In this document: positions 16,027 to 25,137 of the stretch, piece by piece | Layout of the letters: each line of letters opens with the position of its first letter | How positions within the stretch are numbered: position 1 is the stretch's first letter | Virus record (IMG/VR): IMGVR_UViG_3300036832_001810 | Coordinates: 1-63,568 of that record | DNA length: 63,568 bases | Source of the DNA: a virus | Strand: one strand, 5' to 3' | The notes under the pieces: model-generated | Seen by the model: only the letters and a program-made list of their open reading frames with translations | Told to the model about the DNA's origin: nothing | Database searches by the model: none | Made by a program: the position numbers and the translations under genes

Positions 16027-19000
16027 ATGACGACGATTCAAGACTTCCTTCCCTATGCCGATGGATCACCCGCCAGCGGGCGGCTGGTGATCTATTGGAA
16101 GTCCTTCGTCGTCTCCAGCGTGACCGTGGCGGGCGGCGAGCTGGAATTTGAGATCGTCAACGGCAACGTCACGCTCTCGCTCTATTCAAACGCCAATGCG
16201 CTGCCGACCGGCAGCTACTATAACGCCAAGTACGAACTGGAGAATGGCGCCGTCTACGTGGAGCAATGGATCGTTCCGAATACGCCCACGGCCACTCTGG
16301 GCCAGGTGCGCGTCTCCTTCCCGCCGTCGCCTTCGGTGATTATCTCCCCGCTGCAGCTTTCCTCGCTCGGCGGCCAGCCCGGCATGTTCCTCATGTGGGA
16401 TGGCAATAAGTGGGTGCCCGGCTACCCGAGCACCTTCAACATGAACCCGAATTACATCAGCGTGGCGGCCGGGGGCTCGGGCACGGATGTCAATATCGTG
16501 GGCTCGCCGGTAGCTTTGGGCAACCTGGTCACGATCAACGTGCCCGATGCCAGCGCGACCGCGCGCGGCGTGGTCACCACGGCGGCGCAGACCTTCGCCG
16601 GCGCCAAGACCTTTACCGGCAATGTAAGTATGGGCAACCTGACGGTCACGGGCACCGTGACCCTGCCGCCCAACTCCTATGTGCCGGTGGCCCGCCGGGT
16701 GATCGCCGGCACGGGGATGACGGGCGGCGGCGCGCTCACCGCCGATGTGACCTTGAATGCGCCCGTGATGATCGCATCGGGAAGCGGGCACGCGGCGGGC
16801 ATCGCGCCTGATCCCGGTGCGACTGCAGGCGCGACGCGCTTCTTGCGTGAGGACGCGACCTGGGCGGTCATCAATGCGAGTTCCATCGGCGTTGTGCCGA
16901 CTACGCGCCAGGTGCTGGCTGGTCCCGGTCTTTCTGGCGGCGGCTCGCTCGCGACCGACGTGACGCTCTCCGCGCCGGTGATGGTGGCATCGGGAGCTTC
17001 GCATGCGGCCGGCCTCGCGCCTGATCCTGGCGTAACCGCAGGCGTAACCCGCTATCTGCGCGAGGACGGCACCTGGGCGGTGCCGCCGGGTGGCACCAAC
17101 AGCCCGCTGACCACCAAGGGCGACCTCTACGTCTACACCACCATCAACGCGCGCCTGCCCGTTGGCTCTGACGGCTATGTGTTGACGGCCGATTCCACGC
17201 AGGCCTCCGGCATGAAGTGGGCGGTTGCGGCTGGCGGTTTCGTTGACCCGACGACTACCAAGGGCGACTTGATTGCACGCGGCGCGGCCGCACCGGCCAC
17301 CCGGTTGCCGGTCGGCACCGATGGCCTGGTGTTGACGGCCGACAGCACGCAGCCGCTCGGCGTGAGGTGGGTCGCGGTGGGTGGCGGCGCAGGCAATGTA
17401 ACGACCGTTTTCGGGCGCACTGGCGCGGTGGTTCAGGTCACCGGCGACTACACGGCGGCGCAGGTCACCAACGCGGTGGACACGACGCAGGCTTATGCCA
17501 ATCCCGCGTGGCTCATCTCTCTCGCCTGGAGCAAGATCACCGGCGCACCGGCGACGGGGGTCAGTACTGTATTCGGGCGCAGCGGCGCGGTGGTGGCTGC
17601 GGTGGGCGATTATACGGCGGCGCAGGTAACCAACGCCGTCGATACCACACAGACCTATCCCAACCCAGCCTGGATTCCGAGCTATGCGTGGAGCAAGATC
17701 ACCGGCGCACCCGCGACCGTGCCGCCCACCCGTCAGATACTCGCGGGCGCGGGCCTCAGTGGCGGCGGTGCCCTGAGCGCGGATGTAACTCTTGCGGCAG
17801 TTCCGATGGGCGCGAGCGGCGCGTCGCACGCGGCGGGCATGGTGCCCGATCCCGGTGCCACAGCGGGCACAACCCGCTTCCTGCGCGAGGACGCGAGCTG
17901 GGCGGTGCCTGCGGGTGGGGCCGGGTCGCAGACGCCCTGGTTGAGCAACATCGATGGCGGCTTATTTAATCTCTCTCGCGTTTCTTACGTAGCGATTACG
18001 ACAGGTACGGCCACTACACCTGGAGGAGCGCCTGCGCTTTATATGGGCCGTTATGACAATTCCAAGCTGGAAGGGATGCTAGCTGTTTCTGCTGCGGCAA
18101 ATGCTATAGCGACAGGATCAATCGCGGGAGATTTTGTCATTCGCGCAAATCAGCCTGGCAACAACTTGTGGTTTGCCACTCCTGATGGAACGGGCCGGAT
18201 GGTGTTGACGAATTCTGGGAACATCGGCATCGGCACGGCGTCTCCCCAGAATCTTCTGTCCGTTTATTCTTCTTCTTCCAGCGTTCCCGCCAACGCAAGC
18301 GTGACCTCAGATGGAGTCTATGGTCAATTGATTGTGGCTGGTTACGGCACTTCAACTCTTGGAGGGATTCTCACCGGAGTCTCAGCGAGGGGCACGAGTG
18401 CTGCACCCACAGCAACTCAAGCGGGTGACATCATACTGCTCGTTCAGGGTAACGGATATTCGAATGCGGTTGCGACTGCGGGAAGCATACGTATTTCTGC
18501 TGAATCTGCCTGGGCCACCAACAACACTCCCGGTTTTATCAGCTTTTGGACCAATCCTGCTAATGGTGGGGTAGAGCGCATGCGGATCACATCGGCGGGG
18601 CTGGTGGGAATCGGAACGGCTTCGCCGGCACTTCCTTTACACATAGTAAGCTCCGGTTATGATCAAGCTATCTTTGAAGGATCAACAAGTACTGGGGCTG
18701 GACTTACAATTAAATCTGCAGTACATCAATTTGATATTCTGACTGATGTTAATAGTTCATTATTTATTTATGACCGTACATCGAACGCATATCGTCTTTA
18801 TATAGATTCTACTGGTAGGGTTGGCATAGGAACATCCGGTCCAGTAACCAAACTGTCCGTAGTATCAAGTTCCAGCATCGATGGTGTGACCGTCTCCAGC
18901 GTGGATCGAGCCAGCGTCTGGTTCACGACGACGGGCGCAAATAACCGGAGCTGGCTGCTGCAAAACGCGGTTGCGGCGGGCGATGATTTCCAGTTCCTGG

Positions 19001-19743
19001 CGTCCACCGCACCAGGGGGCACACCATCGACTATGGTGATGACGCTGAAGGCTGGCGGCAATGTCGGCATCGGGACTACAGTTGTCCCAGTTCGTTTTGC
19101 TTTAAGTGCTAATGGTAATAACGTAGTATATACTTCCATACCAACAAATTCAGTAGCCTTCTTTGGTGGCTTATATTCATCCGCCAGTGATACTATACCC
19201 GCTGCTCTAATCAATATTGGTATTGATCACAATATGGACTATGGAGCTTTCATCGGTTCCATGTATTTTTCTAATAGTCAGGCTGGTTGCGTAATTGGAT
19301 CACGCCATGCGGCAGGCCACCAACCAACAGTCTATGTTCGTAATTTCCAGGTTGGTATTAATAAAGCTATAGCAGCCTATGCGCTTGATGTATCAGGTGA
19401 CTGCAATATCACCGGCACATACCGCCAGAACGGTGTGCCGATCTCGACGGGCGGTGGGGCCATCACCACGCAGAACACCAATCCGGGAACAACATTGGGG
19501 GGCACCTATCAGAACACCACCGGCAAGCCGGTCTTCCACACGGTGACCGTCGCTATGCTAAGTACCTCTGGCGCTCTGACCGCAGTCACGGATTCATCGA
19601 GCGCCCCCTCGACAACCGTCGCGAACGCAACCACCTCTTCTGGAAGCGCCATCAACGTACCCATCTCATTTTGGGTTTTGCCTAACAACTATTACAGAGT
19701 TACGTCAGGCGGAACCCTCCAGTATTGGACGCAGTGGTCTTAA
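16027..19743 (+). CDS. Long tail fibre/spike protein
   Basis: A 1238-residue beta-structural protein. Residues 1-130 form a distinct N-terminal attachment domain. Residues 160-640 contain repeats: AQTFAGAKTFTGNVSMGNL, several RQ(V/I)LAG(P/A)GLSGGG(S/A)L blocks, GASHAAG(L/M)(A/V)PDPG units, and two copies of VFGRTGAVV/VFGRSGAVV followed by GDYTAAQVTNAVDTTQ. From about residue 700 onward come NIGIGTASP, VGIGTASP and VGIGTT shaft repeats. There is no visible C-terminal chaperone. The DNA for residues 870-1130 is markedly AT-richer than the rest, suggesting domain replacement. Receptor binding is the expected role. Confidence 0.8.
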   Translation: MTTIQDFLPYADGSPASGRLVIYWKSFVVSSVTVAGGELEFEIVNGNVTLSLYSNANALPTGSYYNAKYELENGAVYVEQWIVPNTPTATLGQVRVSFPPSPSVIISPLQLSSLGGQPGMFLMWDGNKWVPGYPSTFNMNPNYISVAAGGSGTDVNIVGSPVALGNLVTINVPDASATARGVVTTAAQTFAGAKTFTGNVSMGNLTVTGTVTLPPNSYVPVARRVIAGTGMTGGGALTADVTLNAPVMIASGSGHAAGIAPDPGATAGATRFLREDATWAVINASSIGVVPTTRQVLAGPGLSGGGSLATDVTLSAPVMVASGASHAAGLAPDPGVTAGVTRYLREDGTWAVPPGGTNSPLTTKGDLYVYTTINARLPVGSDGYVLTADSTQASGMKWAVAAGGFVDPTTTKGDLIARGAAAPATRLPVGTDGLVLTADSTQPLGVRWVAVGGGAGNVTTVFGRTGAVVQVTGDYTAAQVTNAVDTTQAYANPAWLISLAWSKITGAPATGVSTVFGRSGAVVAAVGDYTAAQVTNAVDTTQTYPNPAWIPSYAWSKITGAPATVPPTRQILAGAGLSGGGALSADVTLAAVPMGASGASHAAGMVPDPGATAGTTRFLREDASWAVPAGGAGSQTPWLSNIDGGLFNLSRVSYVAITTGTATTPGGAPALYMGRYDNSKLEGMLAVSAAANAIATGSIAGDFVIRANQPGNNLWFATPDGTGRMVLTNSGNIGIGTASPQNLLSVYSSSSSVPANASVTSDGVYGQLIVAGYGTSTLGGILTGVSARGTSAAPTATQAGDIILLVQGNGYSNAVATAGSIRISAESAWATNNTPGFISFWTNPANGGVERMRITSAGLVGIGTASPALPLHIVSSGYDQAIFEGSTSTGAGLTIKSAVHQFDILTDVNSSLFIYDRTSNAYRLYIDSTGRVGIGTSGPVTKLSVVSSSSIDGVTVSSVDRASVWFTTTGANNRSWLLQNAVAAGDDFQFLASTAPGGTPSTMVMTLKAGGNVGIGTTVVPVRFALSANGNNVVYTSIPTNSVAFFGGLYSSASDTIPAALINIGIDHNMDYGAFIGSMYFSNSQAGCVIGSRHAAGHQPTVYVRNFQVGINKAIAAYALDVSGDCNITGTYRQNGVPISTGGGAITTQNTNPGTTLGGTYQNTTGKPVFHTVTVAMLSTSGALTAVTDSSSAPSTTVANATTSSGSAINVPISFWVLPNNYYRVTSGGTLQYWTQWS

Positions 19744-19752
19744 AGGAGACTT

Positions 19753-20040
19753 ATGACTTACGAAGAATCGGCAGCATTGATGGTCGATCCTGAATTCCGT
19801 GGGCGTGTTAAGGTGGCGTGCCTGAAGTACGCGGACTCCATCATCGGTGAGCCCACGGGCACCCCGGCTCACAACACGCGCCTCAAATGGGCCCAGTTCT
19901 GCGTCCAACAACCGGACCAAACGGCAATGCAGGTACAGCCTCCCACCGTGATGGACGCGGAGGTCCAGGCCGATGGAGCCGATATCACCGATGTGGCCCT
20001 ACAGGCCTCTGTCGAAGTGACCGTCAACAAAATGATGTAA
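19753..20040 (+). CDS. Small virion-cluster protein
   Basis: A 95-residue protein. The N-terminal part (SAALMVDPEFRGRVKVACLKYAD) resembles short proteins encoded beside podophage fibre genes; the C-terminal part is a beta-like stretch ending VEVTVNKMM. A ribosome site GGAGAC precedes the ATG. Possibly a fibre chaperone or accessory; not recognised. Confidence 0.55.
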   Translation: MTYEESAALMVDPEFRGRVKVACLKYADSIIGEPTGTPAHNTRLKWAQFCVQQPDQTAMQVQPPTVMDAEVQADGADITDVALQASVEVTVNKMM

Positions 20041-20053
20041 GGAGAGGAGAGCG

Positions 20054-20443
20054 ATGACCCTGAACTTGAATATTCAGCAACGAATCAACCTGGTCCTGCT
20101 TACCGGAGCGCAGCGCGGTAACGTCGCCGAGATGCGCCTGTTCTGGGGCCTGCAGGACCGGCTGCAGTTGAGCGACGAGGAGAAGGCGAGCATCGACTAC
20201 CAGACCGTGCTCGATCAGGGCAGCGGCATGGAGGTCCCGCGCTGGAACCATTTCAAAGCGCGCGATTGCGCACCGCTGGCGTTTGAGCTGACGGAGAGCG
20301 AGGGGCAGCGCCTGCGCCGCATGCTCGACGAGTGGCCACACTTTCTGGCCGCCGTGGACCGGGTGTGGATCGAGCCTCTGATGGACCAACTGCCGGTGCC
20401 GGCGGCGATGCCGGCGGCTGCGGCCGGCGGCCTGCGCATGTAG
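20054..20443 (+). CDS. Hypothetical protein in tail cluster
   Basis: A 129-residue mostly helical protein (NIQQRINLVLL, AEMRLFWGLQDRLQLSDEEKASIDY, ESEGQRLRRMLDEW) with an Ala/Pro-rich end. A strong GGAGAGGAG lies before the ATG at 20054. I recognise no domain. Its place between fibre and tail genes suggests a virion or assembly role. Confidence 0.55.
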   Translation: MTLNLNIQQRINLVLLTGAQRGNVAEMRLFWGLQDRLQLSDEEKASIDYQTVLDQGSGMEVPRWNHFKARDCAPLAFELTESEGQRLRRMLDEWPHFLAAVDRVWIEPLMDQLPVPAAMPAAAAGGLRM

Positions 20444-20445
20444 TT

Positions 20446-20631
20446 ATGGTGACCGAACGCAAGATCGAAATAGCGGCGCGCGATTGCCCGTGCCGCTGCG
20501 GCTGGCCGAGACGGTATCTCGCGCGCCTGGTCGTGCAGGCTCGCGGTAAGACGCAGCAGCGCCTGCTCTCGCTTTGCGAATTTCACGGGGCGGTCTTTGC
20601 GGCGCGCCATGGGATGGAGCTGCCCGCATGA
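20446..20631 (+). CDS. Small Cys-rich protein
   Basis: A 61-residue protein from the ATG at 20446, two nucleotides after the previous stop. CPCRCGW at residues 14-20 and CEFHG near 43-47 provide Cys/His ligands for one metal. Overlaps the next gene by ATGA. Unknown function. Confidence 0.55.
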   Translation: MVTERKIEIAARDCPCRCGWPRRYLARLVVQARGKTQQRLLSLCEFHGAVFAARHGMELPA

Positions 20632-22514
20632 TTCAGAAGCTCAATTTTCGGCCGGGGGTGGTGCGCGAGCTGACCGACTACGCCAATAGTGGTGGCTGGT
20701 ACGACGCGGACAAGATCCGTTTCCGCGCCGGTTTCCCCGAGAAGATCGGCGGCTGGGAAGCGGTCTCTCGCCAGACCTACCAGGGAAGCTGCCGCTGCCT
20801 GCACCAGTGGTCGAGCGTCGAGTTCGACCGCTATATCGCGCTCGGCACCAATGAGAAGCTGTATATCTACTGGGGCAACAATTATTACGACATCACGCCG
20901 GTGCGCGCGGTAATTACGCTGGGCGCCGATCCCTTCCAGACCGACGGCACCGATACCCTGCTGGTCGCCTGTCCCAATCACGGGATGAAAACCGCTGGTG
21001 ATTTTGTGACTTTCTCGGGCGCGACCACGAGTGTGGGCGCGATTACCCCCGCCCAGTTGAACCAGCAATACCAGGTGGTTTCCATCGTGGACGCGAACAG
21101 CTTCACGATCACCGCGCCGGGCGTGGTGGGCTCTGGCGTCCATGGCGGCGGCCCTAGTGTGACGGCGACCTTTCAGGTCCCGGTAGGCCTGGACAACGCG
21201 GTGGTCGGCACCGGCTGGGGGATTCCGCCGTGGGGCGGCAAGAACAGTACGCTGGCTCCCGCCAACTACTCGGGCTGGGGCTCCAGCTTCAACCCGCTCC
21301 TGCTCTACCCGGTGGGTTTCGACGTGTCCCAATTGAGGCTCTGGGACATGGATAATTTTGGCGAAGATTTGGTCGCGAATATTCGCCAAGGCCCCATCTA
21401 TTACTGGCACCAGGCGACCACCGTGGGCCAGCCCGCCGTGCCGCTCAACCAGGCGATCACGGTGGGCGGCGTCACCTTCACTCCCAACCAGGTGCCGAAT
21501 TTCGCGGCCCAGGTCCTGGTCTCGCCCAACGACCGCCACCTGATCGCGTTCGGCTGCGACGACGTGGGCGCGACCGAGCCCGACCCTTTGCTGGTGCGCT
21601 GGTCGAACGAAGAAGACGCCTACGACTGGGAGCCGCGCCGCGACAACTCGGCGGGCGGCCAGCGCCTCTCGCTCGGTTCGTACATCATCTGCGCCCTGCG
21701 CACCCGCCAGGAGATCCTGGTCTGGACCGATCTCGGGCTATGGAGCATGCGCTACATCGGCACGCCCTACATCTTCGGCTTCGACGTGGTGGCCGAGGGC
21801 CTCTCCATCATCGGCCCCAACACGGCGGTCAACGCGGGCAACCTCCTGTTCTGGATGGATCGCGGGATCTTCTACGCCTACACGGGCCAGGTGCAGGAGC
21901 TGCCCTGCACGGTCAAGGACTATATCTTCAGCGATCTCAATTACACCCAGCAATACAAGATCTGTAGCGGCCACAACCACTCTTTCAGTGAAGTGATCTG
22001 GTTCTATTGCTCGTCCGCGAGCGACGAGATCGACCGCTACGTGATCTATAACTACGTGGACCAGAACTGGTCGATAGGTCAGCTAGAGCGCACCGCCTGG
22101 CTCGACATGGGCCGCTCGGCCTACCCGGTGGCGGCCAGCAAGACTTCGCACCTGCTCTACTACCATGAGCTGGGAGACGACAACGACGGCGCCGCCCTGC
22201 CGGCTTATGTGGAGTCGAGCGACCTCGATCAGGAGGGCGGCGACCACTTCCTGTTCCTGGGCCGCATGATCCCCGATGTGCAGTTCCGGGGCAGCTCGTC
22301 GAGCCAGACTGTGGGCGTCAGCGTCCTCAAGCGTAACGCGGCCTTGGGCAATAAGGAAGTGGCGGCGCGCTTTACGGTGACGCCCGCAAGCGAGCAGGCC
22401 TTCATCCGCGTGCGCGCGCGGCAGCTTTCGCTGCGCATCGAGAGCAATGATGTGGGGGTCGGCTGGCGCCTGGGCGCGCTGCGCGCCGACCTGCAACCGG
22501 ACGGGAAGAGGTAA
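20628..22514 (+). CDS. Tail/packaged-DNA stabilisation-like virion protein
   Basis: A 628-residue protein from the ATG at 20628, which overlaps the previous stop; the longer in-frame start at 20574 lies inside that gene. The N-terminus IQKLNFRPGVVRELTDYA, then YDADKIRFRAGFPEKIGGW, and repeated beta-blade-like units containing RWSNEEDAYDWEP, LVWTDLGLWSMRYIG and GLSIIGPNTA are typical of large podophage tail/nozzle or DNA-stabilising proteins found after adaptor genes. The repeats suggest a propeller. The product probably forms the tail end piece or closes the head; the exact role is inferred. Confidence 0.7.
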   Translation: MIQKLNFRPGVVRELTDYANSGGWYDADKIRFRAGFPEKIGGWEAVSRQTYQGSCRCLHQWSSVEFDRYIALGTNEKLYIYWGNNYYDITPVRAVITLGADPFQTDGTDTLLVACPNHGMKTAGDFVTFSGATTSVGAITPAQLNQQYQVVSIVDANSFTITAPGVVGSGVHGGGPSVTATFQVPVGLDNAVVGTGWGIPPWGGKNSTLAPANYSGWGSSFNPLLLYPVGFDVSQLRLWDMDNFGEDLVANIRQGPIYYWHQATTVGQPAVPLNQAITVGGVTFTPNQVPNFAAQVLVSPNDRHLIAFGCDDVGATEPDPLLVRWSNEEDAYDWEPRRDNSAGGQRLSLGSYIICALRTRQEILVWTDLGLWSMRYIGTPYIFGFDVVAEGLSIIGPNTAVNAGNLLFWMDRGIFYAYTGQVQELPCTVKDYIFSDLNYTQQYKICSGHNHSFSEVIWFYCSSASDEIDRYVIYNYVDQNWSIGQLERTAWLDMGRSAYPVAASKTSHLLYYHELGDDNDGAALPAYVESSDLDQEGGDHFLFLGRMIPDVQFRGSSSSQTVGVSVLKRNAALGNKEVAARFTVTPASEQAFIRVRARQLSLRIESNDVGVGWRLGALRADLQPDGKR

Positions 22515-22515
22515 C

Positions 22516-22764
22516 ATGGCAAGACAAGTTAGACAGAGACTGCCCGATCCGCCGCCGACTTACGATCAGGCTTACATCGCGGCTTTGGCGCGCAGCGTGG
22601 ACAGTTACATGAACCAGGCGCAGGCTCTGGCGGAAGTGATCGCGGCGCGCTTTATCATGACCGACCCGCCGACCACCACGGTGGGCATGCCGGTGGGCAC
22701 GCTGTATCTGACCACGGTCAGCGGCGTGCCGGTATTGAGCATCGTACAGGAGACCGATCCATAG
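22516..22764 (+). CDS. Small virion-associated protein
   Basis: An 82-residue protein from the ATG at 22516, immediately after the tail gene. An N-terminal helix (QAYIAALARSVDSYMNQAQALAEVIAARF) is followed by a short beta hairpin GMPVGTLYLTTVSGVPVLSIVQ. Comparable small proteins follow tail genes in other podophages. Function not known to me. Confidence 0.6.
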   Translation: MARQVRQRLPDPPPTYDQAYIAALARSVDSYMNQAQALAEVIAARFIMTDPPTTTVGMPVGTLYLTTVSGVPVLSIVQETDP

Positions 22765-22775
22765 GAGGCTGACTC

Positions 22776-23615
22776 ATGATGAACCCGATTCGTAACATCG
22801 AGCGCATGGTGGGGCCAGGCGGCCCCGAGCGCGCCTTGAATCTGCCCACGCAGGGCGGCAGCCACAGCTTTAGCGCCGGGCGCCACGAGCCGCACAACTA
22901 CCCGGTGCATCGCATGACCGTAGTCCACGTCGGTATGCCCAAGGAGGCCGCGCTGCCCAAGACCAAGACCTTGGCCAAGACCGGCCTCTTCGGCATGCAG
23001 GAGGGCGGCGAGGTGGATAGTGAGACGGACACGCCCGACGCGGGCGATCTCAAGGACTCGCCCGACAACCTGTCGCCGCGCGACGCCCAGATGCAGCAGG
23101 TGGTGATCGAGGCCATGGCGGCTTTGCGCGGGGAAAATCCCGATGCCAAGCGCGCCATCCAGCGCTTCATCGACCTGTTCGGCGAGGACCAGTTCCGCGA
23201 GCTGCGTCAGATGGTGCTGGCCCAGCCCAAGGGCGACGAGGAAGAGGGCGACCCCAACGAGAGCGAGCCCGACCAGGACGAGGACGATGCGCCCCCGCCC
23301 CAACCGCAGCCGACGCCGCCGCCGGCCGCTGGCGGCATGCAGGTGGGCGGCCTGCTGCGCGGGCCGGGCTCGGGGCAGAGCGACGAGATCGAGGCGGCTA
23401 CGCCGGGCGGGCGCAGGGTGCTGTTGAGCGATGGCGAGTACGTGATCGACGCGCCCACCGTGGCCGTGCTCGGCGACGGCTCGACCGACGCCGGGGCGCG
23501 GCGCCTGGATGCCTTCCGCAAGGAAGTGCGGCGCCAGGCCTACGGCCATGACAAGCAGGCCAAGGCGATGAAGAAAGGCGGCAAGCTGGCGCTGCTGCAG
23601 GCGTTGAACCAGTGA
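22776..23615 (+). CDS. Conserved virion-cluster protein
   Basis: A 279-residue protein. The N-terminus is neutral, the middle (about 150-185) is an acidic and proline linker, and the C-terminal third (LLRGPGSGQSDEI, then GRRVLLSDGEYVI, then VLGDGSTDAGARRLD) is a conserved pattern I know from phage structural gene clusters. There the LSDGEYV segment recurs with GxGSxxxGA. A GLFGMQEGGEV motif resembles the GG-V motifs of the 11393 gene. Its biochemical role is not established to my knowledge. Overlaps the next gene by ATGA. Confidence 0.65.
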   Translation: MMNPIRNIERMVGPGGPERALNLPTQGGSHSFSAGRHEPHNYPVHRMTVVHVGMPKEAALPKTKTLAKTGLFGMQEGGEVDSETDTPDAGDLKDSPDNLSPRDAQMQQVVIEAMAALRGENPDAKRAIQRFIDLFGEDQFRELRQMVLAQPKGDEEEGDPNESEPDQDEDDAPPPQPQPTPPPAAGGMQVGGLLRGPGSGQSDEIEAATPGGRRVLLSDGEYVIDAPTVAVLGDGSTDAGARRLDAFRKEVRRQAYGHDKQAKAMKKGGKLALLQALNQ

Positions 23616-23809
23616 ACCTGGATTACCTGTTGAGCCGGGCTCTGGAGGAGCATTTGATGGTGCTGATGGACGGAATCCACCGGGGCGTGCCCGAGGATTA
23701 TGCCGCCTACCGCGAGCTGGTGGGCGAAATTCGTGGTATACGTTTTGCAATAGCTCGCCTGACCGACCTGCGCCAGCAGGCCGGCCAAGATGGGGATGAA
23801 ATCGCATGA
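23612..23809 (+). CDS. Small helical protein
   Basis: A 65-residue protein, all helical by appearance (LDYLLSRALEEHLMVLMDGI; YRELVGEIRGIRFAIARLTDLRQQ). It is coupled to both neighbours by ATGA overlaps. Position just before the GroES-like gene suggests an assembly role, but I recognise no family. Confidence 0.6.
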   Translation: MNLDYLLSRALEEHLMVLMDGIHRGVPEDYAAYRELVGEIRGIRFAIARLTDLRQQAGQDGDEIA

Positions 23810-24159
23810 CAGCGACGCGCGACGAAGTGTTATCGGTGATTCAGCCGGTCGGGTATCACCTGTTGATCCGGCTGCTCTCCCTGGACGAAAAGACCAAGGG
23901 CGGGATTTACCGGCCGGCTGGAACGCAGCAGGCCGAACAGATGGCGACGCAGTTGGGCGAAGTGATTGAGATGGGCGCGAGCGCCTACGCGGACGCGGAG
24001 AAATTCCCCGATGGGCCGTGGTGTGGGCCGGGCGACCACATCATGATGCGCTCTTACTCCGGCACCTCGTTCAAAATCGACGAGCAGGAATATCGGTTGA
24101 TCAACGATGATACGGTAGAGGCGGTCGTCAGGCAGCCCGAGCGTATCTCGCGGGTATAG
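23806..24159 (+). CDS. GroES-like co-chaperonin
   Basis: A 117-residue protein of the Cpn10 fold. Residues 10-38 (VIQPVGYHLLIRLLSLDEK then TKGGIYRPAG) match the GroES first strands and the TKGGI start of the mobile loop. Residues 75-108 (GPGDHIMMRSYSGTSFKID then EYRLINDDTVEAVV) match the GroES GD(R/H)V, YSGTEVKxDGEEY and ILAVV strands. Known phage co-chaperonins such as T4 gp31 replace host GroES so that GroEL can fold the major capsid protein. The gene stands directly before the scaffold and capsid genes, which fits that role. Confidence 0.85.
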   Translation: MTATRDEVLSVIQPVGYHLLIRLLSLDEKTKGGIYRPAGTQQAEQMATQLGEVIEMGASAYADAEKFPDGPWCGPGDHIMMRSYSGTSFKIDEQEYRLINDDTVEAVVRQPERISRV

Positions 24160-24162
24160 GTT

Positions 24163-25137
24163 ATGGCAGAAGACAAAGACACCATGGCACCGGAAGCCGA
24201 CCGGATCGAAATTGAGATCGAGCCCGAGAACGAGGAGCAGAAGCCGCGCCTGCGCACCGGCGACACCAGCAACCTGGACGTGCGCGACGAGGAGATCTCG
24301 GGCTACGGCAAGGGCGTACAGGACCGCATCAAGAAGCTGCGCTTCGCCTTCCACGAGGAGCGCCGCCAGCGCGAGCAGAAGGAGCGCGACCTGGCCGCCG
24401 CCAACGACTACGCGCAGCGCGTCTTTCGCGAGAACGCAGCGCTCAAAAAGAACGTGCGCGCGAGCGAGCAGGCGGTGGTCCATCAGGCGCTCTCGCGCGC
24501 CGACGCCGAGATCGCGCAGGCCAAGGCCAAGACGCGCGCCGCGCACGAGAGCGGGGTCGCCGACGACATCGTGACCTCGACCGAGGAGCTGGCGCGCGCC
24601 GTGGCCGAGAAGGACCGCTTGAGCATGCTCAAGGAGCCGCCGGCCGAGGAGGCGCAGGCCGCCGAGCCGCCCCGGCCGGCGCCCGAGCCCGACGCCCACA
24701 CCAAGCAATGGTTCGCCAAAAACACCTGGTACGGCAAGCCGGGGGAAGAGGAGCGCTCCGCGTTCGCCATGGGCGTGCATAATAAGCTAGTGGCCCAGGG
24801 CATCAGCGCGGCGAGCAACCCGGAAGTTTACTGGCGCACGATTGACGAGCGCCTGGCCGCGATCTTTCCCGACAAGCATTCGAACGGCAACGGCGACGGC
24901 GCCGAGGAGGGCGAAGGCCCGCGCGAAGCGCCGCGCCGCGAGGAAAGGGAATTCACCAGCTCCCGTCCGCTGGCAGTGGCGGGCGGTACGCGTAGCAATA
25001 CCGGAGCTACGCCCGCTGGCCGCACCCGCGTGATCCGGTTATCAGAGTCGCAGGTGCGGCTGGCGCGCCGCCTGGGCTTGACGCCCGAGCAATACGCGCA
25101 GCAGGTCGCGCTCGAAAGTGAGGCTGCCAGTGCCTGA
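24163..25137 (+). CDS. Capsid scaffolding protein
   Basis: A 324-residue, highly charged protein. Residues 40-170 are helical and probably coiled coil (RIKKLRFAFHEERRQREQ; DYAQRVFRENAALKKNV), followed by an acidic/proline linker and a basic C-terminus (RLSESQVRLARRLGLTPEQYA). This composition and the position before the capsid genes are standard for podophage scaffolds that drive procapsid assembly. Segment WFAKNTWYGKPGEEE with AMGVHNKLVAQGIS is typical of the family. Confidence 0.85.
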   Translation: MAEDKDTMAPEADRIEIEIEPENEEQKPRLRTGDTSNLDVRDEEISGYGKGVQDRIKKLRFAFHEERRQREQKERDLAAANDYAQRVFRENAALKKNVRASEQAVVHQALSRADAEIAQAKAKTRAAHESGVADDIVTSTEELARAVAEKDRLSMLKEPPAEEAQAAEPPRPAPEPDAHTKQWFAKNTWYGKPGEEERSAFAMGVHNKLVAQGISAASNPEVYWRTIDERLAAIFPDKHSNGNGDGAEEGEGPREAPRREEREFTSSRPLAVAGGTRSNTGATPAGRTRVIRLSESQVRLARRLGLTPEQYAQQVALESEAASA

